Source: Zygnema cylindricum
Taxonomy: Eukaryota > Streptophyta > Zygnematophyceae > Zygnematales > Zygnemataceae
Direction: 5' to 3'
Assembly (NCBI GenBank): GCA_037447655.1
Contig: JBBHKE010002887.1
Coordinates: 62,001 to 126,000 of the forward strand
DNA: 64,000 nucleotides
The position numbers and the translations under genes were made by a program. Below are positions 54,094-64,000 of the stretch, piece by piece. Position 1 is the stretch's first letter, and each line of letters opens with the position of its first letter. The notes below the pieces were generated by a model. It saw nothing but the letters and a program-made list of their open reading frames with translations, did not search any database and was not told the DNA's origin.

Positions 54094-57000
54094 TTATACA
54101 CACACACACACATACACATGCCTACCAATTTGAACGCACCGATCTTTGATACTGCTTAAGAATCTATTGTGTGTGAAAAGAACAGAGAAAAGTTACTGTA
54201 TGAATTCACTTTTCTATTATTATTTATTATGCTCCTAAATATTTACTATGCTATTATTATGCACTAAATTTATATCATGCAATTATTATGATCCTAAATG
54301 TTTACTATGTATTATGCTCGCAGAAAACAGTCCTAAGAAATCAACATATTTGGGTAAACTTCTGCAAAGGTATGAGAGAGAGAGGCGGGGGAGAGAGGGA
54401 GGGGTGGAGAGAGAGAGAGAGAGAGGGAGAGAGAGAGAGAGGGTCTTACGTCAGGCATAAGACCATTAGCCTTCATTTCGTTAAAAAAGTAAAAAGCGTC
54501 CTGTAATCGCTGAGTTCTCATGCAACCAGGAATTGCGATATGAAATGTGTCCCGATTTGGGGCAATCCCATCCATCAACATATCTTCATAAGCTTCTCGC
54601 AACATAAAAGTCCTGAATGAAAAAAAGTAAAAGATAGAGAAAGCAAAAACAAAAAAAACAAAAAGGCAACTTTAGATTTCCAGTGAGAAAACCTAAAATA
54701 ACTCTGCTTATAAATCTGAATAGCAAAACTCAAAACACATAACTCAGGCGCAGTAAATACTACACTGCACATTAACATTATAACTAACTCATAACTATAA
54801 TTCAAATGCATGTTTTTTGACCCAAAATCATAAATTATTGCAAATAACACCATTTAATTAAAGTTTCAATGATGAGCCACGCAGTAAAAAATAATCTCCT
54901 GCAGTTCATACTAAATCCGCTTTAACGATAGTAAATCGCTAACTCTAATAGAGAAGTAAGGTGTGCACTTCTGACAAATTAGTAGTATGCAGTTCATTTT
55001 AAGCTCCAAACCACACAAATAAGGCAACCATCAGTAAATTTTCAAGTATCCATAAATCTTAAAACCTATAAACCCCGCGATATTTATTTCATAGATAAAT
55101 AAATAAACAAGTCTCGTACATCCTATAAATCCTGTCCACGACGGTTTTCTGCACTATACAAGATTAACATACTAATTATTGGGAATTTACTATTTGCTCT
55201 AACATGAAGTAGAAAACAAGTTAGACTTTCCAACAAAGCTGAATTTCAACCCATTGTTGAAAAAAAATCTACACCTTCACAATATAAAACCTAAAGAACC
55301 GGTGATTTTGTTTTCCCACCCGAATCAATTTGTTTTTCGGATTTCTGTTTAAGTAAAGAAGACAGATAGCAAAAACAATTAAGCAAATCGTTTTTGTTAA
55401 ATTGACATCTTGCAATTTTAGTCACGGTTTAGTCACCATATCATATAGATTCCTCCAAACATAGCCAAACAAAACTTCTAATGTGTTTATCAAAAGTGAC
55501 AGTGTTAAAATTCAAACCAAAACATTTGGAAACATTTTGCCCATAACATATTTAAGAATCAAATATATAAGTATTTTTAAGCCCCAGCCATTTAGCTATT
55601 TCTACATAAATATGAATTGTGGTATCCGTGTATCGATATATTAGTACAATAATATAATAAGATAAGATAGTATTGTATAATAAAATAATATATATAATGT
55701 TCTCTTCTTAATTAATAAGCTATTTTAAAGAAAGTGCTATGGTAGACCATCTGAGTACATGAAAGAAATATAAAGGCAAAATGAGAGTTCAATATGTCAC
55801 TTTAGAGCAAACTACAAAACAACAAAAAACATGGTGAAAACCGAAAGAAAAATAAAAAGGAAAAACTAAAGACGCAAAGTAATTGGTAATTGACAAGAAT
55901 AACTGACATAATTTGACAACATTTGGTTAACATACAAATTGTACAAAGGTTTAAAGCATAACAACATAGTATATTGTCCTACTATAGTGTAAACCGTAAT
56001 GCTTTGTCATATGTAATTTGGAGTTTATGGGAAAAAAAAAAAATCTCAGCTCCTCAATTCCATACCTCAAGCATATAGGCCTCGAGGGGAAACCGAATAC
56101 ATGGTACTTACCTCCTCCATTCACATATCTCAATTCCTCAATCGCAAATCTCAAGTATTTTTTAGACCTCAAATAAATGATTCTTACCTCCTTTTACGAA
56201 TCTCAATCCTCAATTCCAAATCTCAAGTATCACTAACCTCCTCCATTAACAAATCTCAATTCCTAACCTCCTTTGTTAACAAATCGCAATCCTCAATTCC
56301 AAATCTCAAGTATCGCTTACCTCCTGCATTAACAAATTCAAATTCCTAACCTCCTTTGTTAACAAATCGCAATCCTCAAATCCAAATCTCTAGTATTTCA
56401 GCCTCTAAGAGGGGGACGGATAATAAACAGTCCTTACCTCCTCCTTTCGACAAATTGAATCATTACTCGATTGTATTCGAGAACATCTCTGGCATAAGTT
56501 CTCTCAGCCCTATCTGCTCTCTGAAAACCGTTGGAATAATTGACAGTTAACTGCATAGAACTGGCGGTTGAAACAGGCAACGGCTGAAGAAGAGACTGAG
56601 TTGGAGTCAATCCATGATTTCTTGAACTTCCTGAAATCACATCATTCAAATTGTGAATTAGAAACTGTATGCAGAGAATTAATTGTACTCATTTTCCCCC
56701 CGTCTCCCTCCCTCCCTCTCTCCCTCCCCCTCCCCCTCCCCCTCTCCCCCTCTCTTCCCCCCTCTCTCTCTAACCCTCTCTCTCTCGCCCTCCCTCTCCC
56801 TCTCCCTTTCGCTTGCATACAGAACTACAACGCAAATAATGACGGGAGTAAATAACTATATCCGACTTGAATTAATTGTAAGCGAAGAATATTTGTACGC
56901 AGATAATCAATTGTAAATGGAGAATTAGAATTTCTTAAGGCAGTCTAAGCAGAAAGTTAATTGGAAGAATAAGTTTCTCCAGATAATCTTGTCCAAATCT

Positions 57001-58534
57001 TAAAACAAGACGCTGACTTAGAATTCGATCAGAAAATATAAACTAATTGTATTCAGGAGTTTCTCAGTTCATCTTGTATCCAAATCTTAAATTAAAAGGC
57101 TTAAAAAGTTCAATCACAAAACATGTATATTTACCAAATATATGTAATATTTGCCCAGATTGAATATATAACCTTTATTTTGCCCAGATTTTCCGGGCAA
57201 ACACATGGTAGCCACAAAAATAACCCTAACTGAATTGAAAAAAAAAACCTTAAATTTAAGGAAGGTTTTTGCCTCCCTAAAATTTTAGAAAAACAAAACA
57301 ATAAAACAATAAAATTCAGCAACTTTAAACCTTTAAAAATAATCTTGAAAATTGTCTCAGAAGTAAAGGACTTCTCGGACCCTATTTCCTCTCCTCTCCC
57401 CTCCCCTTCTCTCCTCTCCCCTCTCCCCTTCTCCCCTCTCCTCTCCCCTCCTCCCCTCTCCCTCCACTCCTCTCCTCTCCTCTCCTCTCCCCTCCGTCCT
57501 CTTATTTCCTCTCTTCCCTTTGCGTTTAGGTTTTTCTAATCCTACTATTCCGTCTCCTCACTTTTCTTTCTCACCTTTAGCAACTCCAAGTTAACAAAAT
57601 TCATTTAAAAAAAAAAAAAACAGTCCAATATTCTTGCTCAAAAATAAAAAAAAGAGCCTCCAAATTGATAGCACTGATATGCCTTCTCGATCCCTTTGAT
57701 CTCTCAATTCTAATATATAAGTTCATAAATAGTTCATAGATTATAAATTGTGGTTATGTTAAACTATATCAGATTATAGATTATAAAGACTATTATATAT
57801 TATATCTAATTATATAAGATTATATTTGCGAAGAAAAATAGAAGCATTATCATAATCAAATACGACTATAGAATTGAATGAGGGTATATCAATCTAAAAT
57901 AGCCTACATTTGTGACAAATTATTATACTTTATATAATATAATAGCATTGTTTGAAATCATTATAGAATATAGCATTACATGATATTATACTGTATACTA
58001 TTGTAGTCTTACATTATATTGTACTACATTATTTTTTTAGTGTTATATTAGTACAACAAGAAATTATATTCTATCATATTTTAGTCTTATATTAGATTAT
58101 TTTATACTTTATCATATTTTATAGAATGATATTACATGTTATAACAAAATACTGTTAATGATAACATCAATATCTTGAAGTTGTAATATAATACTAAAAT
58201 AATCATCACCGCATTTTACAACATAATGCTATTTTCTGATATGTCTCATTCGCCTCTGCTCAATATCTATGTCTCCTTGATGCTAAATCCTAATTCTAAA
58301 ACCCTTAAAAACCAGATTTTCCGGCGTTTTTTTTGTTTTTTTTTTTTTATGTTTATTGTGTAAACTTTTTCCTTCCTCACCTGCACCTGAAGCAGCAGTC
58401 CATAAACCTCTCACCACTCCATTCTCTCCTACAAGAAAAGCCGCATTTTCATTGGCTGATACCCCTTGAGTGCCATTAAGCTTCAATTTTCGAAGTTGAC
58501 GAGAAGAAGCCGAGAAAATAGCTCTCCAAGTCAT
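44930..58534 (-). CDS. PPR protein, 13 exons, likely organellar RNA binding
   Basis: Exons, minus strand: 58534-58381, 56630-56438, 54612-54450, 53375-53310, 53003-52906, 52326-52209, 51634-51425, 50624-50548, 49359-49266, 48869-48804, 48050-48009, 47183-47079, 45175-44930. Together 1632 nt (543 aa) with frame kept at all twelve joins. The N-terminus (MTWRAIFSASSRQLRKLKLN) is basic and acid-free, as in mitochondrial or plastid targeting. PPR-type helices are recognisable: EAYEDMLMDGIAPNRDTFHI, AFYFFNEMKANGLMPD|VTLYN, AEEMESMGIAPKLRTFVALL, RMTVYGLTMNKYCYSALITA and YSVARLIFDMMMKQ. Exon 7 has a DDD and a GGGGG stretch. The C-terminal exon starts NRGVTEDDPQLAAARKLVTY and ends in a Gly/Glu-rich tail. 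Such intron-rich, single-copy PPR genes exist in plants; most PPR genes have few introns. RNA target unknown. Exons 10-13 are short and less certain than 2-9. Confidence 0.85.
45251..45625. repeat. GTCAA pentamer satellite in PPR intron 12
   Basis: About 375 bases are CAAGT/GTCAA pentamers with CAAGC, CAAGG and GAATC variants. The array lies just upstream, in gene direction, of the acceptor of the last exon (45175). Confidence 0.93.
46829..47022. mobile_element. Short TIR element beside PPR exon 12
   Basis: It begins CACACCGAATATCGCTATT and ends AATAGCGATGGACAGTGTAG. The flanks are themselves duplicated (about 46766-46828 and 47021-47080), both holding AGGAAAACT, GGGTTTT-type sequence and CATACCAG, so the element sits within or formed together with a ~60-bp duplication. 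Confidence 0.55.
47291..47724. mobile_element. TIR element related to 32586-32925
   Basis: It starts AGTGTTGTGTATCGGTAGCC and ends with an imperfect complement (GACCCGATACACCTCACT). The interior is rich in CGATATATCGCGATAA motifs. It lies in PPR intron 11. Confidence 0.7.
49020..49250. repeat. ~34-bp tandem array in PPR intron 9
   Basis: About seven units of the form CCACAACACTAATCCCACAA plus AAGGACAAAACAT. It begins about 15 bases inside the intron from the donor of exon 9. Confidence 0.88.
50875..50945. repeat. (ACATAT)n microsatellite in PPR intron 7
   Basis: Irregular ATACATATACACACAC units over about 70 bases between exons 7 and 8. Confidence 0.85.
51160..51295. repeat. (GA)n tract in PPR intron 7
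   Basis: GAGAGAGAGA runs with GGGGAGAGGG interruptions lie about 130 bases inside the intron from the donor of exon 7. Frames across it are compositional. Confidence 0.88.
52040..52165. repeat. ~16-bp AAAGCAACGTTAT tandem units in PPR intron 6
   Basis: About seven units of the type ATAAAGCAACGTTATAAAGC. They start about 45 bases inside the intron from the donor of exon 6 (52208). Confidence 0.85.
52483..52915 (-). repeat. ~110-bp tandem ladder reaching into exon 5 donor
   Basis: About four units carry GAGAATAGAAACAGAGTAAA, CTCTGGGTTTAAGTGTGAG and AAACATACGCTTATATC. The last unit contains the real donor of exon 5 (AAACGTACGCTTCATTC on the plus strand, GAAGC|GTACGTTT in gene direction). Inner units carry GTATGT-type look-alikes. 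Confidence 0.85.
54045..54118. repeat. (TA)n/(CA)n microsatellite in PPR intron 3
   Basis: TATTATTATTATATAAATA, a pure (TA)n run and (CA)n over about 70 bases. Confidence 0.88.
54368..54442. repeat. (GA)n tract at the exon 3 donor
   Basis: In gene direction the donor GTAAGACC is followed at once by about 75 bases of CTCTCTCC. Close pyrimidine tracts next to a donor are unusual in position and may affect splicing. Confidence 0.85.
54850..56100. other. AT-rich part of PPR intron 2, nothing coding
   Basis: AT-rich sequence without recognisable exon, RNA gene or complete TIR element. Short TATA-rich runs occur near 55640-55700. Confidence 0.5.
56100..56442 (-). repeat. ~45-60-bp ladder reaching into exon 2 donor
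   Basis: Units of CTTACCTCCTCCATTAACAA, ATCTCAATTCC and CGCAATCCTCAATTCC recur about six times. The motif CTTACCTCCT occurs at 56107, 56183, 56316 and 56433. The last is the real donor (AGGAG|GTAAG in gene direction); the other three are look-alikes within intron 2. Confidence 0.88.
56697..56815. repeat. (CTCCC)n tract in PPR intron 1
   Basis: A CCCTCTCCC-type run lies about 65 bases before the acceptor of exon 2. In gene direction it is purine rich. Confidence 0.88.
57385..57508. repeat. (CTCCTCTCCC)n tract in PPR intron 1
   Basis: About 120 bases of CT-only sequence, followed by AT-rich DNA without recognisable features to 58250. Confidence 0.88.
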
Positions 58535-59288
58535 CCTTTATATCCTGACTTTTAACTACAAAACAAGCATGAAATAACAAAAATTGAATAAAATTGACGA
58601 TGTAGTAAACTAGAACGAATATTTCTCGATTGAAGTTTCAGCCACAAAAACTGAACAAAGACTGAACAAAAACTGATCAAAAACTGATCAAAAATTGATC
58701 AAAACTGATCAAAAACTGAACATAAATTGATAAATCTGATACTCGAAATGCTTTATGAATCGCCTTTTTTTTTCAAATAACTAGAAACTCAAGATACAGA
58801 CAGCAAAACTAACCTAAGGTTTCTAACAAATGATTGGAATTAAACTCCAAAAATGTCACGTAGACGTTAAATCCTCGATATCTCCCGGGTTCGTTAGAAC
58901 CGAAACCCTAAAACTTGTTAAGAATTAAAGAATTTTTATCAGGTTTCAAGTGGTTCGAAATTTTAGCCCTGGACCCTGAACCCTCAAGTTCCATTGTTCT
59001 AAATAATGAGGATCCAAACCCCAAAACCCTATTTCTCGTACCCGATCCCAAGAGGTGCAGAATGTCGGCGCGAGGTGCCGCGAGGTGCCGAAGGTCCCAC
59101 ACTTGTATGGGGGCTTGTTCGATACCCTTGCTGTACTGTATCCTTAGCGATGCTCATAGAGCCACATCGCTTTCCAATATATCGGAAAAGCGATGCGGTT
59201 TTCAAAGGCGTATCGACTCGAAAACTGCATTGAATTCTGTATGTTTTGAAATGCAAAAAACCTAAAAATGCATTACACAGTATTTAGT

Positions 59289-59508
59289 ATTACCGCTATT
59301 AGTGCTGATTTTCTTTTCACCACGTAAAACATCATTCTTCCGTACACACTTGTCAAGTCATTAAACCGACGGTTTCGATTGAAAGTCAAGATCCCCATCC
59401 TTGTATTGGCGGTCTCGATTCGAATCGGACACGTGTGCAACTTTGCACAGAAAATAATGTTTTAAGTGGCGAAAAAAGCATCAACACTAATAAAGATACA
59501 CGACGTTA
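59289..59508. mobile_element. Palindromic MITE, family A, copy 5
   Basis: The left arm TACCGCTATTAGTGCTGATT and right arm CATCAACACTAATAAAGATA then CACGACGTTA are worn, but the inner arm CTTCCGTACACACTTGTC and its counterpart remain. It lies upstream of the PPR start codon (58534, minus strand) by about 750 bp. Confidence 0.7.
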
Positions 59509-59607
59509 TTTCTTTGCGTACTTTTAGGGTTTAGGGTATAGAACATAAAGTACTAAAGTAGAAATAGGAGATCTTACATCACCATTACTGCTTTTCCAAA
59601 AAATAAT

Positions 59608-59840
59608 ATTTAGGGCACTTTCCCATGTAACCGAAACTTTGTAACTTTGATTTTACGAAGATTTTAGCGAACCCTAGAGTAATTGGAACCAAGCCGTGAA
59701 TCGCTATAAGTGCTGACATATTTTTCGTCACTTAAAACATATTTTCCCCGTGCACACTTGTCCGATATTCGATCGGAGACCGTCAATCGGAAGGTTACAA
59801 TCTCATTTCAAACCCAACCGTCAGATTAACAACCAGCTTT
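59608..59840. mobile_element. Fragments of element D end and family A
   Basis: 59611-59660 repeats the left end of element D (AGGGCACTTTCCCATGTAAC, then CGAAACTTTGTAACTTT). 59693-59834 is the left two thirds of a family A unit (CGTGAATCGCTATAAGTGCT onward). As at 37.4 kb, the two families lie together. Confidence 0.65.
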
Positions 59841-60397
59841 CTATTGGTTAGCAAATCATTTCCATCCGCTCTCCCGTTTTCCATTAATCGAGTCTGCAAG
59901 TTTCGGCCGACTTCTTTCTTACTTTTTGTGGCCATCTCTTGCCATCTTGGCCGCCCAATTTGGCGAGAAATTAGTGAGGCATCAAAATTACGTACGATCA
60001 GCTCGTATTGGAGGGAATTGTTTTTAGATGACACTTTTCCAAAAGCTTTAGTCGTAATTTCCTCTTAAGGTTTTTTCTCATTTTCTTGAAGTGTCTGGCG
60101 CCAAATTTGGCGTGCAGATACTCTACAGAGAGTATTTTCAAAGACCTTCCTATTCGTGGACGAATCAGCTCCATCCGTTCTCTAGTCTTTTTGTAATCGC
60201 TTCTGCCAATTTCGGCCGATTTCCTTTTTTCTTTTCTCGGCCGCAAGTTTTTTCGACTATCTTCCTTTTGTCACCCTAGGAGCCTGTTTTATTTCCCTTT
60301 TTACTTTACCTACTAGGGCCCACCAAGGAGAGCTTTACAGGCGGATTTTACCCTTCCACCCAGAACACTCCACCGAGGGGAGCTTTCCGAGAGAATT

Positions 60398-63010
60398 GTG
60401 CACTACCACGAAGCGCGCAGCAGCACAAGCGCTCGCCATCCACTGACTCTTGCTCTTATGGCCCCTCAAAAACGGCGTGTGTCACGTTCCCCGTCGCCGT
60501 CTACTTCGGATCACGCTCGGCCACGTTTGATCACCGCAGATGAGACCCTTAATCCTTTGCTGCCCACCTCCCAGAGCACCACTCTCCCCCTCCCCACTGT
60601 AGAATTACCCCCACCCACGGTTCCCTCCATCATTCCCAACCCTTGCACAGACCCATGTGGGGTTGAACATCCCCCTGATATCACACCAACAATACCTTTT
60701 ACAAACCCTATTTCATCCCCAACTTTAAGCAAAGAGCCTCCCCCTCCCATTGTTGCCCCTTACCATCCACCCCATTTTCAAGAGCATTCTCCACCTTTGC
60801 ATCCCATCCCTCTTTCTCAACCACCTTCGTTGCCTCCACCATCAAATATTGGTCCAACTAGGGTGCCTTGTCCCCAGTGTGGAAGGCTATATGTGGCGGG
60901 TGGCGGTTTGTCGAGGCATTTGAAGTCATGTCCTTTTACTCTTAAAGGCATCCCGCCCCCCGAGAAGGGCCAGCCTTCTGCACCAATTTTTCGTCGACAA
61001 CCATCTCCTACTGATTGGCAATATGTTCGTCGTCTCGACGTTCTAGGGTGTTATCACTTGGGCTATCCACGCCCTCGATTGTACACTCCTATCCCAAGCA
61101 ATCTTCGTGATTCTGTCCAAACGGCTCTTCAATTTCCTTTAGCATTATTGGCTGAGGACATCGCCAACGACGCGGCATGGCACTTACTCCTCCTATTTCC
61201 TCTTTGGGTTTTGGTTTTGCCAACAAGGGGGGGTGCAAGCGAGGCTCGTGAGACGAAGGCTCGTTGCCAACGATTTTTGAGGGGAGATTGGGAGTCATTG
61301 CAACAAGAGCACACGGATCGTGTCATAGGTCTTTCCATGTCCCCTCCTAAGCGTCATGCCCCACTTCCAGGCTCCACAGCGAGATTACATCGGGCGGTCC
61401 ACCTTGGTCGTTCTGGAGAGTTTTCTCGAGCTGCTCGTGCGCTTCGACCCTTCACCCCGTCTCCGTCTTCAGAGGCAACAGTTGAAGCTTTGCGTTTGCT
61501 CCATCCTCCTGCCCGTGACGCGATCCTTCCTTTCGTTGAGGTGCATGATCCATTCGAGTCTTTCGACTTAGAGCGAGACGCATTTACAAAAGCATTAGTT
61601 CGGTCTCCTCATCTTTCGGCGGGAGGCCCATCTGGCATGGTTTATGAACTCCTACGAGATGTATTTCCTCCTGAGACCCCCTCTCAAGGTTTTGACCTTC
61701 TCTTTAAAGTGGCTTGTGGGGTGGCTCGGGGGGACGCTCCTCACCATGTTATACCACTTCTTTCTGCAACACGTCTCGTTGTTGTTTCCAAACCAGCACG
61801 TCTCGTTGTTGTTTCCAAACCAGCTGGCGGCATTCGTCCTATTGCTATTGGAGAGGTTTTGTACTGATTGGTGGCTTGTGCAATGTGTATTCAACTTCAA
61901 GGGGCCTTCCATGACCACTTTACACCGCACCAGTTTGGAGTCGCTACCAAGGGGGGTTGTGAGGCAGTTGTTCATGGCCTTCGAGCTCTTCTAGACCTCC
62001 ATCCGGACTGGGTGGTCCTTCAAGTGGATGTTGCCAACGCATTTAACATGGTTAGTCGTAATGCTATCTTTCGAGAATTAAGGCATGCTCAATCGCCGAT
62101 TAACCACATTTTCCCTTTTGTGCGTGCCTTTTATTCTCGTCCAAGCCCCCTTATCTTTCCTCTTGGCGGTCCTTTTGGTGATGTTGCCACTTTAGAATCT
62201 GTGACTGGCACTCGCCAGGGTGATCTTTTAAGGGCACCCCTCTTTGCGATGGCTTAACTTCAGGCATTGCGGGACTCTGCTGCGGCTTTTCAAGGTTGTT
62301 TATTCCCTTCGATTGCGGATGATACGCATATTATCGGTCCTCGAGACCAAGTTTTGTCTTCCTTCACACATTTTGCAGAGCAACTTTGTAAGATTGGTTT
62401 ATCAATAAAGCCATCTAAATGTGTAGCGTGGTTCCCCCAAAGCTTACCTTCCGATACCCCGTCCCTATGCGTTTTCGAATCGCGTCTTCAACAGAGGAAA
62501 TCAAAGCTTTAAAATATCCTATTGGCACCCCATCGTTTATGAACCATGTTATTAGTGATGCTTTCTTGGAGGACCTCTCGCACTCGGATGACCTTCCTAA
62601 GCTCTCCGACTCCCAAGTGGCTTTCGCAATCCTCACTCGTTGTTTTGCTCAACGTCCTCTTTATCTTGCCCGAACTGTCCCACCAACGCCCTCATTTTTG
62701 TCATCTCTTAAGGTCTTCGACAGCAAACGTTTTAGCGCACTTCACCACCTCGTTGGGCATGGGATTTTTGATCTTCCAGAGGGCTCGTTTGCTCGCCAAC
62801 AAGCAAGTCTCCCTATTTCGAATGGCGGCTTAGGTTTGATTCCCGTGGCTAGAGTTGCTCCGGCGACATACTTGGGTAGTTGGGCTTTAGTGGCACCTAC
62901 CATCACCTCTCAATTTATCGTCAATGACGTTCCAATCATGGCCTTGGTTGTCCCTAAGGTGGAGGAAAACCTTTTTCCTTTTCTTGAGACTAGTGCAAAC
63001 GTCATAGTGA
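60398..63010 (+). pseudogene. Degenerate non-LTR-type reverse transcriptase
   Basis: A 489-codon frame starts with a Pro/Ser-rich region and a C2H2 finger (CPQCGRLYVAGGGLSRHLKSC pattern, Cys and His at about 60871-60930), as in R2-like elements. The RT core follows: SAGGPSGM, KPAGGIRPIAIGEVL, FGVATKGGCEAVVHGLRAL, LQVDVANAFNMVSR, SVTGTRQGDLL and a catalytic box reading IADD in place of the usual Y/F-x-DD. A late conserved GGLGL...PATYLGSWAL block follows. Stops near 61865 and 62255 and a frame change near 62512 break it. An in-frame 27-bp duplication (61790-61843) repeats RLVVVSKPA. No endonuclease domain is seen, and the 3' end runs into MITE sequence. Confidence 0.8.
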
Positions 63011-63229
63011 CGATAAACTGTATGTTTTGCCAAATTCTATACGAATACCCTTTTTACAGTAGAGGATATTAGCGTGCCAAATTAGAGTACTTAAATAAAT
63101 TAATGTAAACTTCATAGTTGAAACAGCTCTATCACATAAACTAGCGTTAATTACTCTAATTTTTTTTTTAGTTTTTGTACTCTATTTTTTATTCATTACT
63201 CTAATTACGATTCGCGGTGTAGTGTTAAT

Positions 63230-63422
63230 GTTTTTTCGCCACTTAAAACATCTTTTCTCCGTACACACTTGTCGGATTTCAGATCTGACGGTTGCGATTA
63301 AAAGGTAAGATTCTTAGCTTCCGATTGGCGGTCTCAAATTTAGAAATCCGACAAGTGTATACGGTGAAAAAATGTTTTATGTGGCGAAAAAAAAATTAAC
63401 ACTAATAGCGATTCGCGGTATA
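63230..63422. mobile_element. Palindromic MITE, family A, copy 6
   Basis: The inner arms are well kept: CATCTTTTCTCCGTACACAC and its complement around a centre with GATCTGACGGTTGCGATT. The right end reads AACACTAATAGCGATTCGCG. The left outer end is replaced by another element's end (ACGATTCGCGGTGTAG). Confidence 0.78.
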
Positions 63423-63513
63423 GTTTTTTGAAACTTCCTGGTTACCGGTTACTATGCTCAAGATTGTCCGTACAAGCGTGCAATTGTAGATTATTAAGAA
63501 TTACACGGAACCG

Positions 63514-64000
63514 CTACACCGCGCATCGTTATTAGTGTCACGGTCACTAATTTGGATTCTTAAAATTTTCATTTTTTTCCAAAAATAGTATACGTGATTT
63601 TAATTTTTCCTTGACGTTAATTGAGGTTCCGTACAAATTAGCGTACAGAACCAAAGTACATTAATATGTAAATAGTGTGGTGTACGGTCGATGTCAGACC
63701 GTACATAAATGTACCTTTTTAGTTGAAAATTTTACAAAAAATGAATTAAATCGGACGCGTTCGCATAGGAACGTGCCTAAAAAAACGGGATTGGTCTGAC
63801 ATGTAAATAAGTCTGACATGTACGGATATTTAAATTTCACTACGGTGTACGATTTTTTATATTTTGTACGGATACATATAATAATGTATATAATCGTACA
63901 GAAAATTTTCCATTTTTGCTGTTCCAAATTAGCGTGAACACTGAAATTAAAATAAACCTATTTTTTTTTAATTTTCAAATTCTTAATTAGCGTCAATGAC
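63514..64000 (+). mobile_element. Transposon, family C, copy 3, cut by the window edge
   Basis: It starts CTACACCGCGCATCGTTATT and carries the GTACGGATATTTAAATTTCA and TTTTTGCTGTTCC blocks seen at 6404-6637, plus blocks shared with family B (TGTACCTTTTTAGTTGAAAA, ACGCGTTCGCATAGG). It shows that families B and C are related. The element continues past the window. Confidence 0.65.

Noticed and set aside
59525-59545. Telomere-like TTTAGGG units
   Set aside because: Only two adjacent units occur, which is expected by chance in AT-rich DNA.

Overview
The window looks like nuclear DNA of a green-lineage eukaryote, most likely a streptophyte alga or a non-seed land plant. The evidence is AT-rich sequence, GT-AG introns of up to about 2.1 kb, and three genes that join cleanly across many introns and resemble plant families: a plant-type A1 aspartic protease, an intron-rich PPR protein and a secreted protein of unknown function. 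A fourth, partial gene looks like a plastid TPR protein. The species cannot be named from sequence alone. Everything here is by eye; no search or folding program was run.

Layout. 1-8.7 kb: no convincing gene; degenerate repeats and short inverted-repeat elements. 8701-16238: a decayed Ty1/copia retrotransposon with two ~1 kb LTRs, a near-matching 5-bp target duplication, and a reverse-oriented solo LTR of a related family inserted at the protease active-site codons. 16285-16430 (-): a relic of an aspartic-protease first exon. 17.1-21.6 kb: MITEs and a repeat-rich block. 22585-30355 (+): 10-exon aspartic protease, 596 aa. 30.4-32.3 kb: old repeats. 32344-34545 (-): 3-exon secreted protein, 269 aa. 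34.8-38.4 kb: palindromic MITEs, a 49-bp tandem array and a nested ~1 kb element. 39116-40972 (+): partial TPR-like gene. 41-44.9 kb: repeats. 44930-58534 (-): 13-exon PPR gene, 543 aa. 59.3-64 kb: more MITEs around a decayed reverse-transcriptase ORF (60398-63010).

The real genes are identified by exon joins that keep frame at every junction (1791, 810 and 1632 nt in total). There is no operon logic. Gene density is about four genes in 64 kb, and introns are enlarged by microsatellites, tandem repeats and MITEs.

The most unusual signal is that, in at least five introns of the protease and PPR genes, the 5' splice-site region itself is duplicated or forms a ladder inside the downstream intron. 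Others are a family of ~220-bp near-complete palindromes, a repeat family with a hairpin kept at one place although its sequence changed, and a copia element whose recognisable stop codons fit C-to-T decay.
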